DNA of 25,601 nucleotides from JBQTJN01 sp052387095 (GTDB lineage: Bacteria; Pseudomonadota; Alphaproteobacteria; Micavibrionales; Micavibrionaceae): contig JBQTJN010000022.1 in NCBI GenBank assembly GCA_052387095.1, positions 1 to 25,601 of the forward strand. The letters run 5' to 3'. Position 1 is the first letter of the stretch; every line of letters starts with the position of its first letter. Below the pieces are notes generated by a model. The model saw only the letters and a program-made list of their open reading frames with translations. It made no database searches and was not told the DNA's origin. The position numbers and the translations under genes are program-made. Of the stretch, positions 6,586-14,579 are shown one piece after another.

Positions 6586-9219
6586 TTAAGAGCCGCTGAT
6601 TTCACGAACCAGACGGTCGCGGATTTCCATGGCTGTCTGCAACTGCGCGGTCGGCGATTCATGGGCGACGGCGGTAAATGTGCCATCAATACTGAAGAAG
6701 ACGATCGAGGCCGATGAATTCACATCCGGGCTTATGCAGGCAATCTCGTAACTATCGATGCGGCGATCACCGACCTGCTGCGTGCCGTCCGGTGAAACTG
6801 CGAACTCGCCTGTGCAGCGGGCCTGCGTTTTTTCAAGATATTCTTTGACCTGTTGATCGAATGCGCTTTCATTCGCCATCGGCTCCTGCACAGCCGAGCC
6901 GTACACATCGCTCGACTTCCATTGGTATGCAGCCTGCTGAGAATCCGAGGCCTGTGAAACAAGTTCAACCTGCTCGCCATTGAGAATGCCGGCGTCCGAG
7001 AGAATTGTCTGAATCGAAACACCCGGCTGATATACGCCTTGTGCAGGTGCTGCAGGCGGTGGCGGCGCAGCGGCTATGGCCTGCGGAACCGGTTGTGCGG
7101 GCATTGATGGTGGTGGCGAGGCAGCCATCACGGGCGGGCGCGCTAATTCTTCCTGCATCGGCATGACAGGGACCGGCATTGGCGCAGCAGCAAAAGGTAA
7201 TTCCATTTGTACAGGTGCGGCGGCCAGCGCGGCATTTCCTATAACGGCCATATTATTGCGACGGCGCACGCGCAGCTCCGAAGGGGTAAGGCCAGGTGTA
7301 TCGACGGCGGAAACTGTTTGCGGCACATAAGCAGGCGACGGTTCAAACGCCGGTGGGACAACGGCCATTGCGGCGGCTGCAGGCTCTGCAAGATCCGTCG
7401 CCGCCAATGGCGCGGGCGCGGCAGGTGCGACAACCGGCGCCTGCTCTTCCATCACACTGTCTTCATGCAATTCATAGCCGGTGAAGTTATCCTGAGACGG
7501 AATGACGGCATAAGGATCTTCGCTCGCGCGCACGGTTATTTTTTCTTCTTCCTGTACGGGCGCATTTAGGGACTGCATCAGCGACCGCTCCTGATCTTCC
7601 GCTTCGCTGTCCGCCAGGATTATTGGCTCCGGGCCGCCGGCCTGCGGTACGATATCATTCTGCAGGGCGCCGATATCTATTTGCGGTGCTTTGACGGCCT
7701 GAATGGGCGCAACCTGCGCAACAACCGGGGCGGGAACATCCTGACGCACAATGGCAAGCGTCTTGCTTTCCTGTGCCATCAGGGCGACAGCCTGGCGCAA
7801 CGTCGAAATCTCGGCAACCTGCCCTTCCATCTGGGAGATCTGCGCCTTCAGGCGGCGGTTCTCGCTGTCCAGCGCCTTAAGCTGGTCGCTGCCATTTGTT
7901 TTATGCATTTCGAACTGGTTGATCTGCGCCTGCAGCCCGGCATTCTCGCGGCGCAGTTTTTCGATATCGGCCGATGCCGCCTGCTGACCTGCAGCGGCGG
8001 CCTGCGTGGCGCTCACTTGAGTTTTCAAAGCGTTGTTTTCGGCTTCAAGCGCGGCCATGCGCTCGGCAAATTGTCCGGCTGCCACTGTTTTTTGTGTAAG
8101 CGCCGTGTTTTGCAGTTCAAGATTTTTCAGCTGCGCCTGCAGGTCGGCTACGACGTTGGCCTGTGACTGGCTGCCTGTCAAAAGACGGACATTTTCAGCC
8201 TTGAGAGTCTCTATTTCAACGCGCGCCGTCTGCATCATACCGGCATCCGCGTTTTGTTTTGCCGCCAGCTGTGCTGTAAGGCCGGCGCCTTCAGTTTTAA
8301 GGCGGTTGATTTCAACGCTGAGCGCGGCCATCTGGTCCGTGGCGTGTGACGTGACCTGCTGCAGACCGGCCAGTTCATTTTTCAGGCGTGTATTTTCAGA
8401 CTGGAGGGCATTGACCACGTGCGTATCGACGACCGGCGCCGCAGACTGGGCATTTATCTGCGATGCTGTGGCTGTTTTAACAGGTGCAGCATATAGAGGT
8501 GTGGCCTGCGCGGGCATGGGTGTGAGTGTCGATGCAACAACAGGCGCCGGTGCGGGCGTTGGTGCGGTTGCCATTTTTGCGTTTTGCGCCTGAAGATCAT
8601 GGATGCTGGCGCGCAGGGCGTTTATTTCCTGGCGGTAAGAATCATCGGCAAGCGCCTGCCCCTGAACAGCGGGCGCGGGGGCGGCTGCAATCGAGGGGGT
8701 GGTGTCGCCGGCAGCCGGCATCACGGAGGATGCTATGCAGGCATCGAGTTTCATATCGCCCGCATTCATGTCCGCAACGTTGAAGCTGTAGGATTTATCG
8801 TCGATTTCAAAACGCAGGAACCCGGTTTTTTTGATCGCATCAAAGAAGGGCCCGTCATTGCCGAGGCGCACGACGAGAGCCTTGGACGAAATGGGCTGTA
8901 GATTATAACTGCGTTGCTGGCCCGCGCCGGGATCGAGCGTAACGCTTACAATACTCGTCGGGAGAAGGCGCGGCGCCTGGAAGTCGATCGCGAATGAACT
9001 TTCGCCATTCAGGTTACGTGCAATCGTCAGGATCACGTCCTGGCTGAATTGTTTGGCCATGGCGCAATATGAATTGCGACCACCATCGCCCGCCACCTTA
9101 CTGACAGCCCATGGCGTGCGTGACTCATAGAAGCCGGCCGGCTGCGCAACGGCAGAAGCGCCAACCACTGTGAACAGGGCAGCGGCGGCTACAGATGTTA
9201 AAAGAAGACGGGTACGCAT
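6586..9219 (-). CDS. Large periplasmic coiled-coil protein, function unknown
   Basis: 877 residues from ATG 9219, chosen because a clear Sec signal peptide follows directly (hydrophobic residues 5-22, cleavage likely after Ala-Val-Ala near residue 27). An earlier in-frame start would put polar residues ahead of it. Layout: residues about 28-165 are a globular domain with two cysteines, vaguely like IalB-type periplasmic proteins. Residues about 190-500 form a coiled coil rich in Leu/Glu/Gln/Ala heptads, interrupted by Pro-Ala stretches. About 500-727 is Pro/Ala/Val-rich and low-complexity. About 728-877 is a second globular domain with two cysteines. A minus-strand promoter lies upstream. The shape suggests an envelope-spanning or scaffolding protein, but no function can be assigned. 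Confidence 0.7.
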   Translation of the reverse strand: MRTRLLLTSVAAAALFTVVGASAVAQPAGFYESRTPWAVSKVAGDGGRNSYCAMAKQFSQDVILTIARNLNGESSFAIDFQAPRLLPTSIVSVTLDPGAGQQRSYNLQPISSKALVVRLGNDGPFFDAIKKTGFLRFEIDDKSYSFNVADMNAGDMKLDACIASSVMPAAGDTTPSIAAAPAPAVQGQALADDSYRQEINALRASIHDLQAQNAKMATAPTPAPAPVVASTLTPMPAQATPLYAAPVKTATASQINAQSAAPVVDTHVVNALQSENTRLKNELAGLQQVTSHATDQMAALSVEINRLKTEGAGLTAQLAAKQNADAGMMQTARVEIETLKAENVRLLTGSQSQANVVADLQAQLKNLELQNTALTQKTVAAGQFAERMAALEAENNALKTQVSATQAAAAGQQAASADIEKLRRENAGLQAQINQFEMHKTNGSDQLKALDSENRRLKAQISQMEGQVAEISTLRQAVALMAQESKTLAIVRQDVPAPVVAQVAPIQAVKAPQIDIGALQNDIVPQAGGPEPIILADSEAEDQERSLMQSLNAPVQEEEKITVRASEDPYAVIPSQDNFTGYELHEDSVMEEQAPVVAPAAPAPLAATDLAEPAAAAMAVVPPAFEPSPAYVPQTVSAVDTPGLTPSELRVRRRNNMAVIGNAALAAAPVQMELPFAAAPMPVPVMPMQEELARPPVMAASPPPSMPAQPVPQAIAAAPPPPAAPAQGVYQPGVSIQTILSDAGILNGEQVELVSQASDSQQAAYQWKSSDVYGSAVQEPMANESAFDQQVKEYLEKTQARCTGEFAVSPDGTQQVGDRRIDSYEIACISPDVNSSASIVFFSIDGTFTAVAHESPTAQLQTAMEIRDRLVREISGS

Positions 9220-9258
9220 GAAAATATTCCGGACGGAAAAGAGAATCTGACAACTATG

Positions 9259-9286
9259 ACAATACATGAACCACCCGTCAAGTCAA
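9259..9286 (-). promoter_or_regulatory. Putative promoter of the coiled-coil protein gene
   Basis: On the minus strand TTGACT (9286-9281) and TATTGT (9264-9259) are 16 nt apart, which would give a start about 30 nt before the ATG at 9219. This supports separate transcription from prfB, which ends at 9330. Confidence 0.4.
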
Positions 9287-9329
9287 AGGGCTCTAACTCT
9301 TATAAACAGGCTTATACCGAAAAAGTCCC

Positions 9330-10449
9330 CTAACCCTCGCGGCGGGATTTCTGGTCAAGTTTACGGGCCAGCGAGGCCTCCAGGAACATATCGATATTCC
9401 CGTTCAGAACGCCTTGAGAGTCGGAGGTTTCTACTTCGGTGCGCAGATCCTTGATCATCTGGTACGGATGCAGAACATAGGAGCGGATCTGGTGGCCCCA
9501 GCCGATATCTGTTTTCTCGCCCTGCAAAATTGCGGCTTCGTCTTCGCGTTTTTTCAGTTCCTGCTCATAAAGTTTTGCTTTCAGCATGTCCATCGCCTGC
9601 GCTCGGTTCTGGTGCTGCGAGCGTTCGTTCTGGCAGGCGACGACCGTGTTGGTCGGGATGTGCGTGATGCGCACTGCGCTCTCGGTCTTGTTGACGTGCT
9701 GACCGCCGGCGCCCTGCGCGCGGTAAGTGTCGGTGCGCAAATCCGCCGGGTTGATGTCGATTTCAATACTTTTATCGACGACCGGGCTGACTGAGACGGA
9801 GGCGAAGCTGGTATGACGGCGCGCGTTGGAATCGAAGGGTGAAATACGGACAAGACGATGCACACCGGTTTCGCTTTTCAGCCAGCCGTAGGTTTGCACG
9901 CCTTCGATTTTGATCGTTGCGGATTTTATGCCCGCGCCTTCACCATCGCTTTTTTCCAGCAGCGAGACTTTATGATCGTGCGCCTCCGCCCAGCGCACAT
10001 ACATACGCAGGACTATATCTGCCCAGTCCTGTGCCTCGGTACCGCCGGCGCCGGCGTTCACCTGCAGGTACGCATCAAGCCCGTCGGCTTCACCCGAGAG
10101 CATGCTTTCGAGCAGGCGTTTTTGAATACCGTGTTTAAGTTTTTCCAGCGCGGCGAGGGCATCCTTCGCAGTGCGGGCATCGTCCTCTTCTTCCGCCATC
10201 GCGACAAGCTCGACATTGTCTTTCAATTCCTGCTCGATGGCGCGGATGCCATTGATCTGCTGATCGAGGTGCGTTCGCTCACGCATAATCTTCTGCGCTT
10301 TTTCAGGATTGTTCCAGAGTTCGGGGTTTTCGCTGAGGGCGTTTAGTTCACTTAATTTATCGAGCGCGACATCCCAGTCAAAGATGCCTCCTCAGCAAAG
10401 CGAGGGCGTTTTCAATCTCCCGGGCCATGCTTTCCGATTCTGCACTCAT
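9330..10449 (-). CDS. prfB: Peptide chain release factor 2, programmed +1 frameshift
   Basis: RF2 recognises UGA and UAA and triggers peptidyl-tRNA hydrolysis on the ribosome. The gene is in two frames: 23 codons from ATG 10449 to CTT (10383-10381), then an in-frame TGA. Reading resumes at GAC (10379-10377) after a +1 shift and continues to TAG 9332-9330, giving 372 residues, normal for RF2. The second part holds the stop-codon recognition motif SPF (in VRISPFDSNARR) and the catalytic GGQ (in AGGQHVNK). AGGAGAATTT precedes the ATG. The frameshift is the standard autoregulation: when RF2 is scarce, slow termination at TGA favours the shift. A gene caller that ignores it would start falsely at 10286. 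Confidence 0.96.
10377..10392 (-). promoter_or_regulatory. prfB programmed +1 frameshift site
   Basis: The minus strand reads AGGAGG-CAT-CTT-TGA-C: an internal Shine-Dalgarno-like AGGAGG (10392-10387) 3 nt before the slippery CTT and the UGA followed by C. This is the same arrangement as the well-studied E. coli prfB site. Confidence 0.95.
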
Positions 10450-10488
10450 GAAATTCTCCTATAAATTATATCTATCATATCTTGTCAC

Positions 10489-10504
10489 CCCCGCGAAAGC
10501 GGGG
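10489..10504. repeat. Short GC-rich palindrome (CCCCGC-GAAA-GCGGGG)
   Basis: A 6-bp perfect stem with a GAAA loop, 13 nt after the stop of the DJ-1-like gene and about 40 nt upstream of prfB. No T-run follows on the minus strand, so it is a weak terminator. Its wording (GTCACCCCCGCGAAAGCGGGG) resembles a common dispersed bacterial palindrome. Confidence 0.45.
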
Positions 10505-10517
10505 AAGGCACCAAGTT

Positions 10518-11087
10518 TCAGGCCGCTTTCTTCAAAGTAAAATTCGCATTAAGGAAGTCCGCAATAGCAGGAGCCAAAGCAAGATCCGGCCCGCGGGCGG
10601 TTGCAACCGTCATCAGGTTGGCGTCCTGCTCTATTCCCGTGTCCGTCACTTCTGCACCTGCCGTTTCAAGTGTGGCTTTCAGCGATTCAGGGGCGGATAC
10701 GACACGTCCTGTAATTTTTTCCGAGAAAGCCAGCAGGTCGACGCCTTCGTCGATCGCTATGACCGGCTTGCCGTTATCGATGAAGCCGCTGATGAAACGC
10801 TTTGTATGTGCTGTCAATTTCAGTTTATTGATGCTGCGCTTGCCGCCGGGAATAAGGAGCGCTGCGTAATCCGCCGCCAGCGCCTGGTTGAGGATTGTAT
10901 CCACTGCGAAGCTAAGACCCCATCCTTGTGCATTCCAGCTGCTGAGCAGTCCCTGGTCCATGCTGACAATTTTGAGTTTGATGCCGGTTTTCCGGACGGC
11001 TTTTTGTGTTTCCATCAGGTCGTTTTCGTGCAGGCCGCCGGCCGCCAGGACAGCCAGGACGGCTCCCGCGTTCATAATTGTACTCAT
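10518..11087 (-). CDS. DJ-1/PfpI-like protein without the usual cysteine
   Basis: 189 residues with the flavodoxin-like DJ-1/PfpI fold. An N-terminal strand VLAVLAAGG is followed by a segment ending in ALLIPGGKRS and by the nucleophile-elbow strand PVIAIDEGV. In PfpI, DJ-1 and Hsp31 relatives the elbow carries a reactive Cys (AIC.G); here that place is taken by Asp, so protease, glyoxalase or deglycase activity of the usual kind is doubtful. ATG 11087 is preceded by GAGGAG at a rather long 12 nt; an ATG five codons inside is an alternative. It is a single gene between the OmpA-like lipoprotein promoter region and prfB. Function unknown. Confidence 0.8.
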   Translation of the reverse strand: MSTIMNAGAVLAVLAAGGLHENDLMETQKAVRKTGIKLKIVSMDQGLLSSWNAQGWGLSFAVDTILNQALAADYAALLIPGGKRSINKLKLTAHTKRFISGFIDNGKPVIAIDEGVDLLAFSEKITGRVVSAPESLKATLETAGAEVTDTGIEQDANLMTVATARGPDLALAPAIADFLNANFTLKKAA

Positions 11088-11399
11088 ACTTATTGGTAAC
11101 TCCTCGAAAACCTAGGGATTGCCGGATATTTCCGGGCCTGCCTGTTTAGTCCACCCCCTGCAGATCCGGGAGCGAAGAATTGGTGTTTTCCGTCCTTAAA
11201 GTCAAGCATTTTTCGTGTATTTCCTGTGAGTTATCTGCAGTTTCCGCGCCCGTCCGATATTTCGGCCTTTCCCTACCCCGGTTCCGATCAAGCAACAAAA
11301 AATTGATATGTATGAGGAACTTGTCTTTACAATTCGGCTTTAGACTATTAAAACAACTCTATTATTATGTACACAGCAGGATCTAGTCAGGAGTCATCA
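11088..11399. other. 312-nt gap between divergent genes
   Basis: Separates the DJ-1-like gene (minus) from the OmpA-domain lipoprotein gene (plus). The last 80 nt are A+T-rich and hold the putative promoter at 11326-11354. I see no RNA gene, no coding frame with a ribosome binding site, and no clear riboswitch-like fold in the rest. Confidence 0.5.
11326..11354 (+). promoter_or_regulatory. Putative promoter of the OmpA-domain lipoprotein gene
   Basis: TTTACA (11326-11331), a 17-nt spacer and TAAAAC (11349-11354). Transcription would start near 11361, about 40 nt before the ATG. Confidence 0.35.
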
Positions 11400-12308
11400 A
11401 TGAAAGCTCTGCTTAATTTCACACTCGTTCTCGGCGCGCTCGCCTTATCCGCCTGCACGCAATTCGAAGCCAAGGAACTGAACAGCATGCAAAGCGCAAG
11501 CGCTGTCGGCAGCCCCTTTACGCAGGCCCTGGCCGCAGAATACAAAGCCTATTCGGATAACGAGCATAAGAACACGCATGATTATCCGGATGCCCTGCAC
11601 TTTGCCCGCAAGGGACTCTCGGCTGCTGAAGGCCTGACGGTTCTGCCGGAGCCGATTGCCGACTGGAATATCCGCGAAGATTATCTGCACGAACTGAGCA
11701 TGGAACGCTCACGTATCATTTCCGCATTCGACCGCGGCGCGCGTGAAACCGCTCCGCAGCTTTCCGCACGCGTGCAAGCCAAGTTCGACTGCTGGATTGA
11801 GCAACAGGAAGAAACGTGGAACCAGGGCGCTGCACCAACCTGCAAAGGTGAATACATGGCTGCCATGCAGGAACTGGAAGCCGGTCTGCCAGTTGCTGCC
11901 GCACCGATGCCCGCACAAACCGTGCAGACCGTGGCCAACGAATATAACGTTGATCCGGGCGCACCTATGAAGGCCGAGAACGCGATGTACCTCGTGTTCT
12001 TCGACTGGGATCAATCGACGCTGACCTCCAGCGCGATGAGCATCCTGGATGTCGTGGCGAATGAAGTTAAAGCCAACCCGCCTGCAGCGATCGTGATTGT
12101 CGGCCATGCCGATACATCCGGCCCGGCTGATTACAACGACCGCCTGTCGATGAGACGCGCGGAAGCTGTAAAGGCTGCCCTGATCGAGCGCGGCGTACCG
12201 GCCGGCCTGATCCAGGCATCTGCGAGAGGTGAGAATGAGCTGCTGGTTCCGACACCGGACAATGTCCGCGAGCCGTCGAACCGCCGCGTGAATATCTCCT
12301 TCAATTAA
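11400..12308 (+). CDS. OmpA-family peptidoglycan-associated lipoprotein
   Basis: 302 residues from ATG 11400, supported by AGGAG 6-7 nt upstream and an immediate lipoprotein signal with lipobox LSAC (Cys19). Residues about 20-190 are a helical, charged region with no recognised domain. From about 195 to the end lies an OmpA C-terminal domain, with YLVFFDWDQSTL at its start and GHADTSGPADYNDRLSMRRA at its centre. The Asp and Arg of that motif are those that bind diaminopimelate in this family. The protein should be anchored in the outer membrane by its lipid and hold peptidoglycan non-covalently, like Pal, although no tol genes are nearby and the N-terminal extension is much longer than in Pal. 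A strong terminator follows. Confidence 0.9.
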   Translation: MKALLNFTLVLGALALSACTQFEAKELNSMQSASAVGSPFTQALAAEYKAYSDNEHKNTHDYPDALHFARKGLSAAEGLTVLPEPIADWNIREDYLHELSMERSRIISAFDRGARETAPQLSARVQAKFDCWIEQQEETWNQGAAPTCKGEYMAAMQELEAGLPVAAAPMPAQTVQTVANEYNVDPGAPMKAENAMYLVFFDWDQSTLTSSAMSILDVVANEVKANPPAAIVIVGHADTSGPADYNDRLSMRRAEAVKAALIERGVPAGLIQASARGENELLVPTPDNVREPSNRRVNISFN

Positions 12309-12326
12309 TCGAAGGTTACCGAAAAC

Positions 12327-12357
12327 AAAAAGCCGGGATTTTCATCCCGGCTTTTTT
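12327..12357. terminator. Bidirectional intrinsic terminator
   Basis: AAAAAGCCGGGAT (12327-12339), loop TTTC, ATCCCGGCTTTTT (12344-12356): a 13-bp stem whose flanks give a T-run on both strands. It serves the OmpA lipoprotein gene (plus) and the convergent lipoprotein gene (minus), whose stop codon at 12358-12356 falls in its edge. Confidence 0.9.
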
Positions 12358-12919
12358 ATTGGCCCAGTTTCATACCGCCCAGAACAATTTCGGTGATGCG
12401 CGCATCAAGCTCGGAGAACATCTCTTCCATGCCCCGGAACTGGTGCTTCTCACGCTCGGCCACGGAGGCATGCTCTGTGATGCTCATGGTGCGGGTGGCT
12501 TTCAGGCCGCGGGAATAAAGAATCTGGCCCGTATCCGTTACATGCTCCAGCGTTACGCCTATATCGATCCGGTAAACATTATGTCCGGCGACATCCAGGT
12601 ATTTTCCGACGCCTTCCGCCTTTTTCTCGGCCGATGTGACGGTGGCGCTGGTGATGCGCGCGCGCAGTGCGTCCTGGGAGCCTTGTGCGGAAAAGCGCGC
12701 ATTCAGATAGTCGCGCAGAGTTTGCTCAGGGGGCACGATGAAATCGGCTGATTTTAGGGGACTGCTGTCGATGACTTCAATTCTTCCAACCTTCACCGGT
12801 ATGGGTTGCAGGGCGCTGAAATTCAAAGCCGGCATCGGCTTGCCTTCAGGGTGTGGAATTGAAGCACAAGCCAGGGGCAGTATTGAAAGCATCAGCAGCG
12901 CAAGGCGGGAGAGTCTCAT
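12356..12919 (-). CDS. Putative lipoprotein of unknown function
   Basis: 187 residues. A short basic N-terminus, a hydrophobic stretch and Cys18 in ILPLACAS look like a lipoprotein signal, though Pro at -3 makes the lipobox imperfect. The mature part is one mixed alpha/beta domain of about 165 residues (VKVGRIEVIDSS...). It opens with a strand pattern seen in small envelope lipoproteins, but I cannot name a family. The ATG at 12919 lies one base after the hslO stop (TGACATG), so it is co-transcribed and probably translationally coupled to hslO. It ends in the bidirectional terminator. Confidence 0.75.
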   Translation of the reverse strand: MRLSRLALLMLSILPLACASIPHPEGKPMPALNFSALQPIPVKVGRIEVIDSSPLKSADFIVPPEQTLRDYLNARFSAQGSQDALRARITSATVTSAEKKAEGVGKYLDVAGHNVYRIDIGVTLEHVTDTGQILYSRGLKATRTMSITEHASVAEREKHQFRGMEEMFSELDARITEIVLGGMKLGQ

Positions 12920-12920
12920 G

Positions 12921-13904
12921 TCAGGTCTCTTTCTCAGGCCCTGCCTGTTTTAACCTTGAAAGGATATCCTTTGTCTCGAACGTATAATGCGCGTTACAAA
13001 ATTCGCAGTCCATGGCGATGATGCCTTCATCGGATAAATATTCGATATTATCTTTTGACATACCGAGAAGGACTTTTTCGATCTTACATGTATTACAACG
13101 GCAATTCTTGCGCACGTTTGCCGGCGTGAAAACGCGGACACCATCTTCATGGAAAAGCCGCACCAGCAATTCATTGGAATGAAGATCGGGGTCCAGAAAC
13201 TCATCCGTCTTGCAGGTATTTACAAGCGCCGTGGCGTGATCCCACTGATCCTCGCGCACCTGGCCGTCCTCGCCGGGCAGGCGCTGGATCATGATGCCGC
13301 CAGCGCGCCATTTATTGTTGCGCTGGCGGACGGCCATTTTAATACCTGTCGTGATTTGCTCCGACTGGTTGAAATAATGATGCACGCAATCGGCGAGCGA
13401 TGCGCCTTTCAGTTCGACGATGCCCTGGTAGCGCTCGTTGTTATTGCCCTGGTCTACCGTGAAAGCAATATAGCCCTGTCCCAGATATTGAACGAGCAGG
13501 TTCTGCTCGCTCTCGGTCTTGCGGTTGATGGAAACCTGTTTTTCAATGACGGCGAATTTATCGGCGTCAAATTTTGCGCAGGCGCGCACGTCGCCGCCCG
13601 TCGTGACATCCGCCACCAGCATTGATACGGGCCCATCACCCTTAGTCTGGAGCGTAAAAATCCCCTCGTACTTGAGCATCGAGGACAGCAGCAGCGCCAG
13701 CGTCACGGTCTCGGCGACCAGCTGCGCCACGGGCGCGGGGTAGCCATGCGGCTGAAGGATATCGTCCAGCACTCTGCCCAGCCGGATCAGGCGGCCGCGC
13801 ACCTGCGAGGTTTCTATCTGGAAAGTCTGGACGACGTTATCATCCGCCGCACCCCATCTTTTATTATCCTGGCCGGAATCAATACCCGGTATTTCGAACG
13901 TCAT
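12921..13904 (-). CDS. hslO: Redox-regulated chaperone Hsp33
   Basis: 327 residues. Hsp33 is a cytosolic holdase that binds unfolding proteins under oxidative and heat stress, when its zinc-bound cysteines form disulfides. The C-terminal switch shows CxC at Cys268/Cys270 and CEFC at Cys300/Cys303, the conserved zinc ligands; an extra Cys273 follows the CxC. The N-terminal domain (about 30-230) contains family segments such as LLLSSMLKYEG and GPVSMLVAD. Length is slightly above the usual 290-300 because of an N-terminal extension of about 20 residues. First gene of a pair with the lipoprotein, divergent from recX across 48 nt. Confidence 0.95.
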   Translation of the reverse strand: MTFEIPGIDSGQDNKRWGAADDNVVQTFQIETSQVRGRLIRLGRVLDDILQPHGYPAPVAQLVAETVTLALLLSSMLKYEGIFTLQTKGDGPVSMLVADVTTGGDVRACAKFDADKFAVIEKQVSINRKTESEQNLLVQYLGQGYIAFTVDQGNNNERYQGIVELKGASLADCVHHYFNQSEQITTGIKMAVRQRNNKWRAGGIMIQRLPGEDGQVREDQWDHATALVNTCKTDEFLDPDLHSNELLVRLFHEDGVRVFTPANVRKNCRCNTCKIEKVLLGMSKDNIEYLSDEGIIAMDCEFCNAHYTFETKDILSRLKQAGPEKET

Positions 13905-13952
13905 TGTTTATTCTACCATGAAAAGCTTATAGAATTCACGCCAGGAATTAAC

Positions 13953-14579
13953 ATGCAAAATGACACGATGAATTTCAAGACCTCCACAGACAAAGTTGCC
14001 AAAAAACCGGCCAAAAAGAAGCGCGCGGCGCAGAAAATCAGTGCCGACTACCTCCATAATACCGGGCTGTATTACCTGCAGCGTTTTTCCGCGAGCCGCC
14101 GTCATTTTGAAAGCGTGATGATGCGTAAGGTTGACAAATCGCTGCGTGAGCATCCGGATCAGGATGCGCAGCCCTGCGCGGCGCTCGTGCGCCAGTTGGC
14201 CGATACGTTCGAGCGCAGCGGATTGCTTGATGACCTGGCCTATACGCGCGCCATGGTGAAATCCCTGCGTGCGCGCGGAAAATCAAAGCGCTTTATTACG
14301 GATAAACTTCGTCACCGCGGACTTAAGGAGGATATGGTCACGGCAAATATCACGGATCATGACCAGAGTGTTTATGAGGGGGAAGGTGATTTTTTTTCGG
14401 CGCTTATTTTTGCCCGCAAGAAAAAAATCGGCCCATTCAGCCAAACCGAAAACGCGGATCCGCAAAAAATAATGGCGCAGATGGCGCAAGCGGGATTTTC
14501 CTATGATATTTTGCAAAAAATTCTGAAGATGCCTCAGGCGGAAGCGGAAAAACTGCTGAACCAGGCCGCACTCAGGTAA
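13953..14579 (+). CDS. recX: RecX-family regulator of RecA
   Basis: 208 residues from ATG 13953 (AGGAA 6 nt upstream). A Lys/Ala-rich N-terminus of about 30 residues is followed by three-helix RecX repeats: YYLQRFSASRRHFESVMMRKV, GLLDDLAYTRAMVKSLRARGKS and the C-terminal Met/Ala-rich helices ending KILKMPQAEAEKLL. RecX binds RecA filaments and limits their extension and ATPase. The gene is not next to recA here, which is common in alphaproteobacteria. Its last 8 nt overlap the 3' end of the convergent sensor kinase gene. Confidence 0.85.
   Translation: MQNDTMNFKTSTDKVAKKPAKKKRAAQKISADYLHNTGLYYLQRFSASRRHFESVMMRKVDKSLREHPDQDAQPCAALVRQLADTFERSGLLDDLAYTRAMVKSLRARGKSKRFITDKLRHRGLKEDMVTANITDHDQSVYEGEGDFFSALIFARKKKIGPFSQTENADPQKIMAQMAQAGFSYDILQKILKMPQAEAEKLLNQAALR

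Noticed and set aside
7681..8901. Plus-strand open frames opposite the coiled-coil protein
   Set aside because: Antisense shadows caused by the Ala/Gln/Leu-rich repeated codon use of the real gene; none has a start signal.
10284..10286. ATG 10286 as the start of prfB
   Set aside because: The upstream frames encode the conserved RF2 N-terminus joined by a textbook +1 frameshift site; starting here would delete 54 residues.
12720..12953. Plus-strand ORF opposite the lipoprotein/hslO junction
   Set aside because: Shadow frame across two coupled minus-strand genes, with no ribosome binding site.
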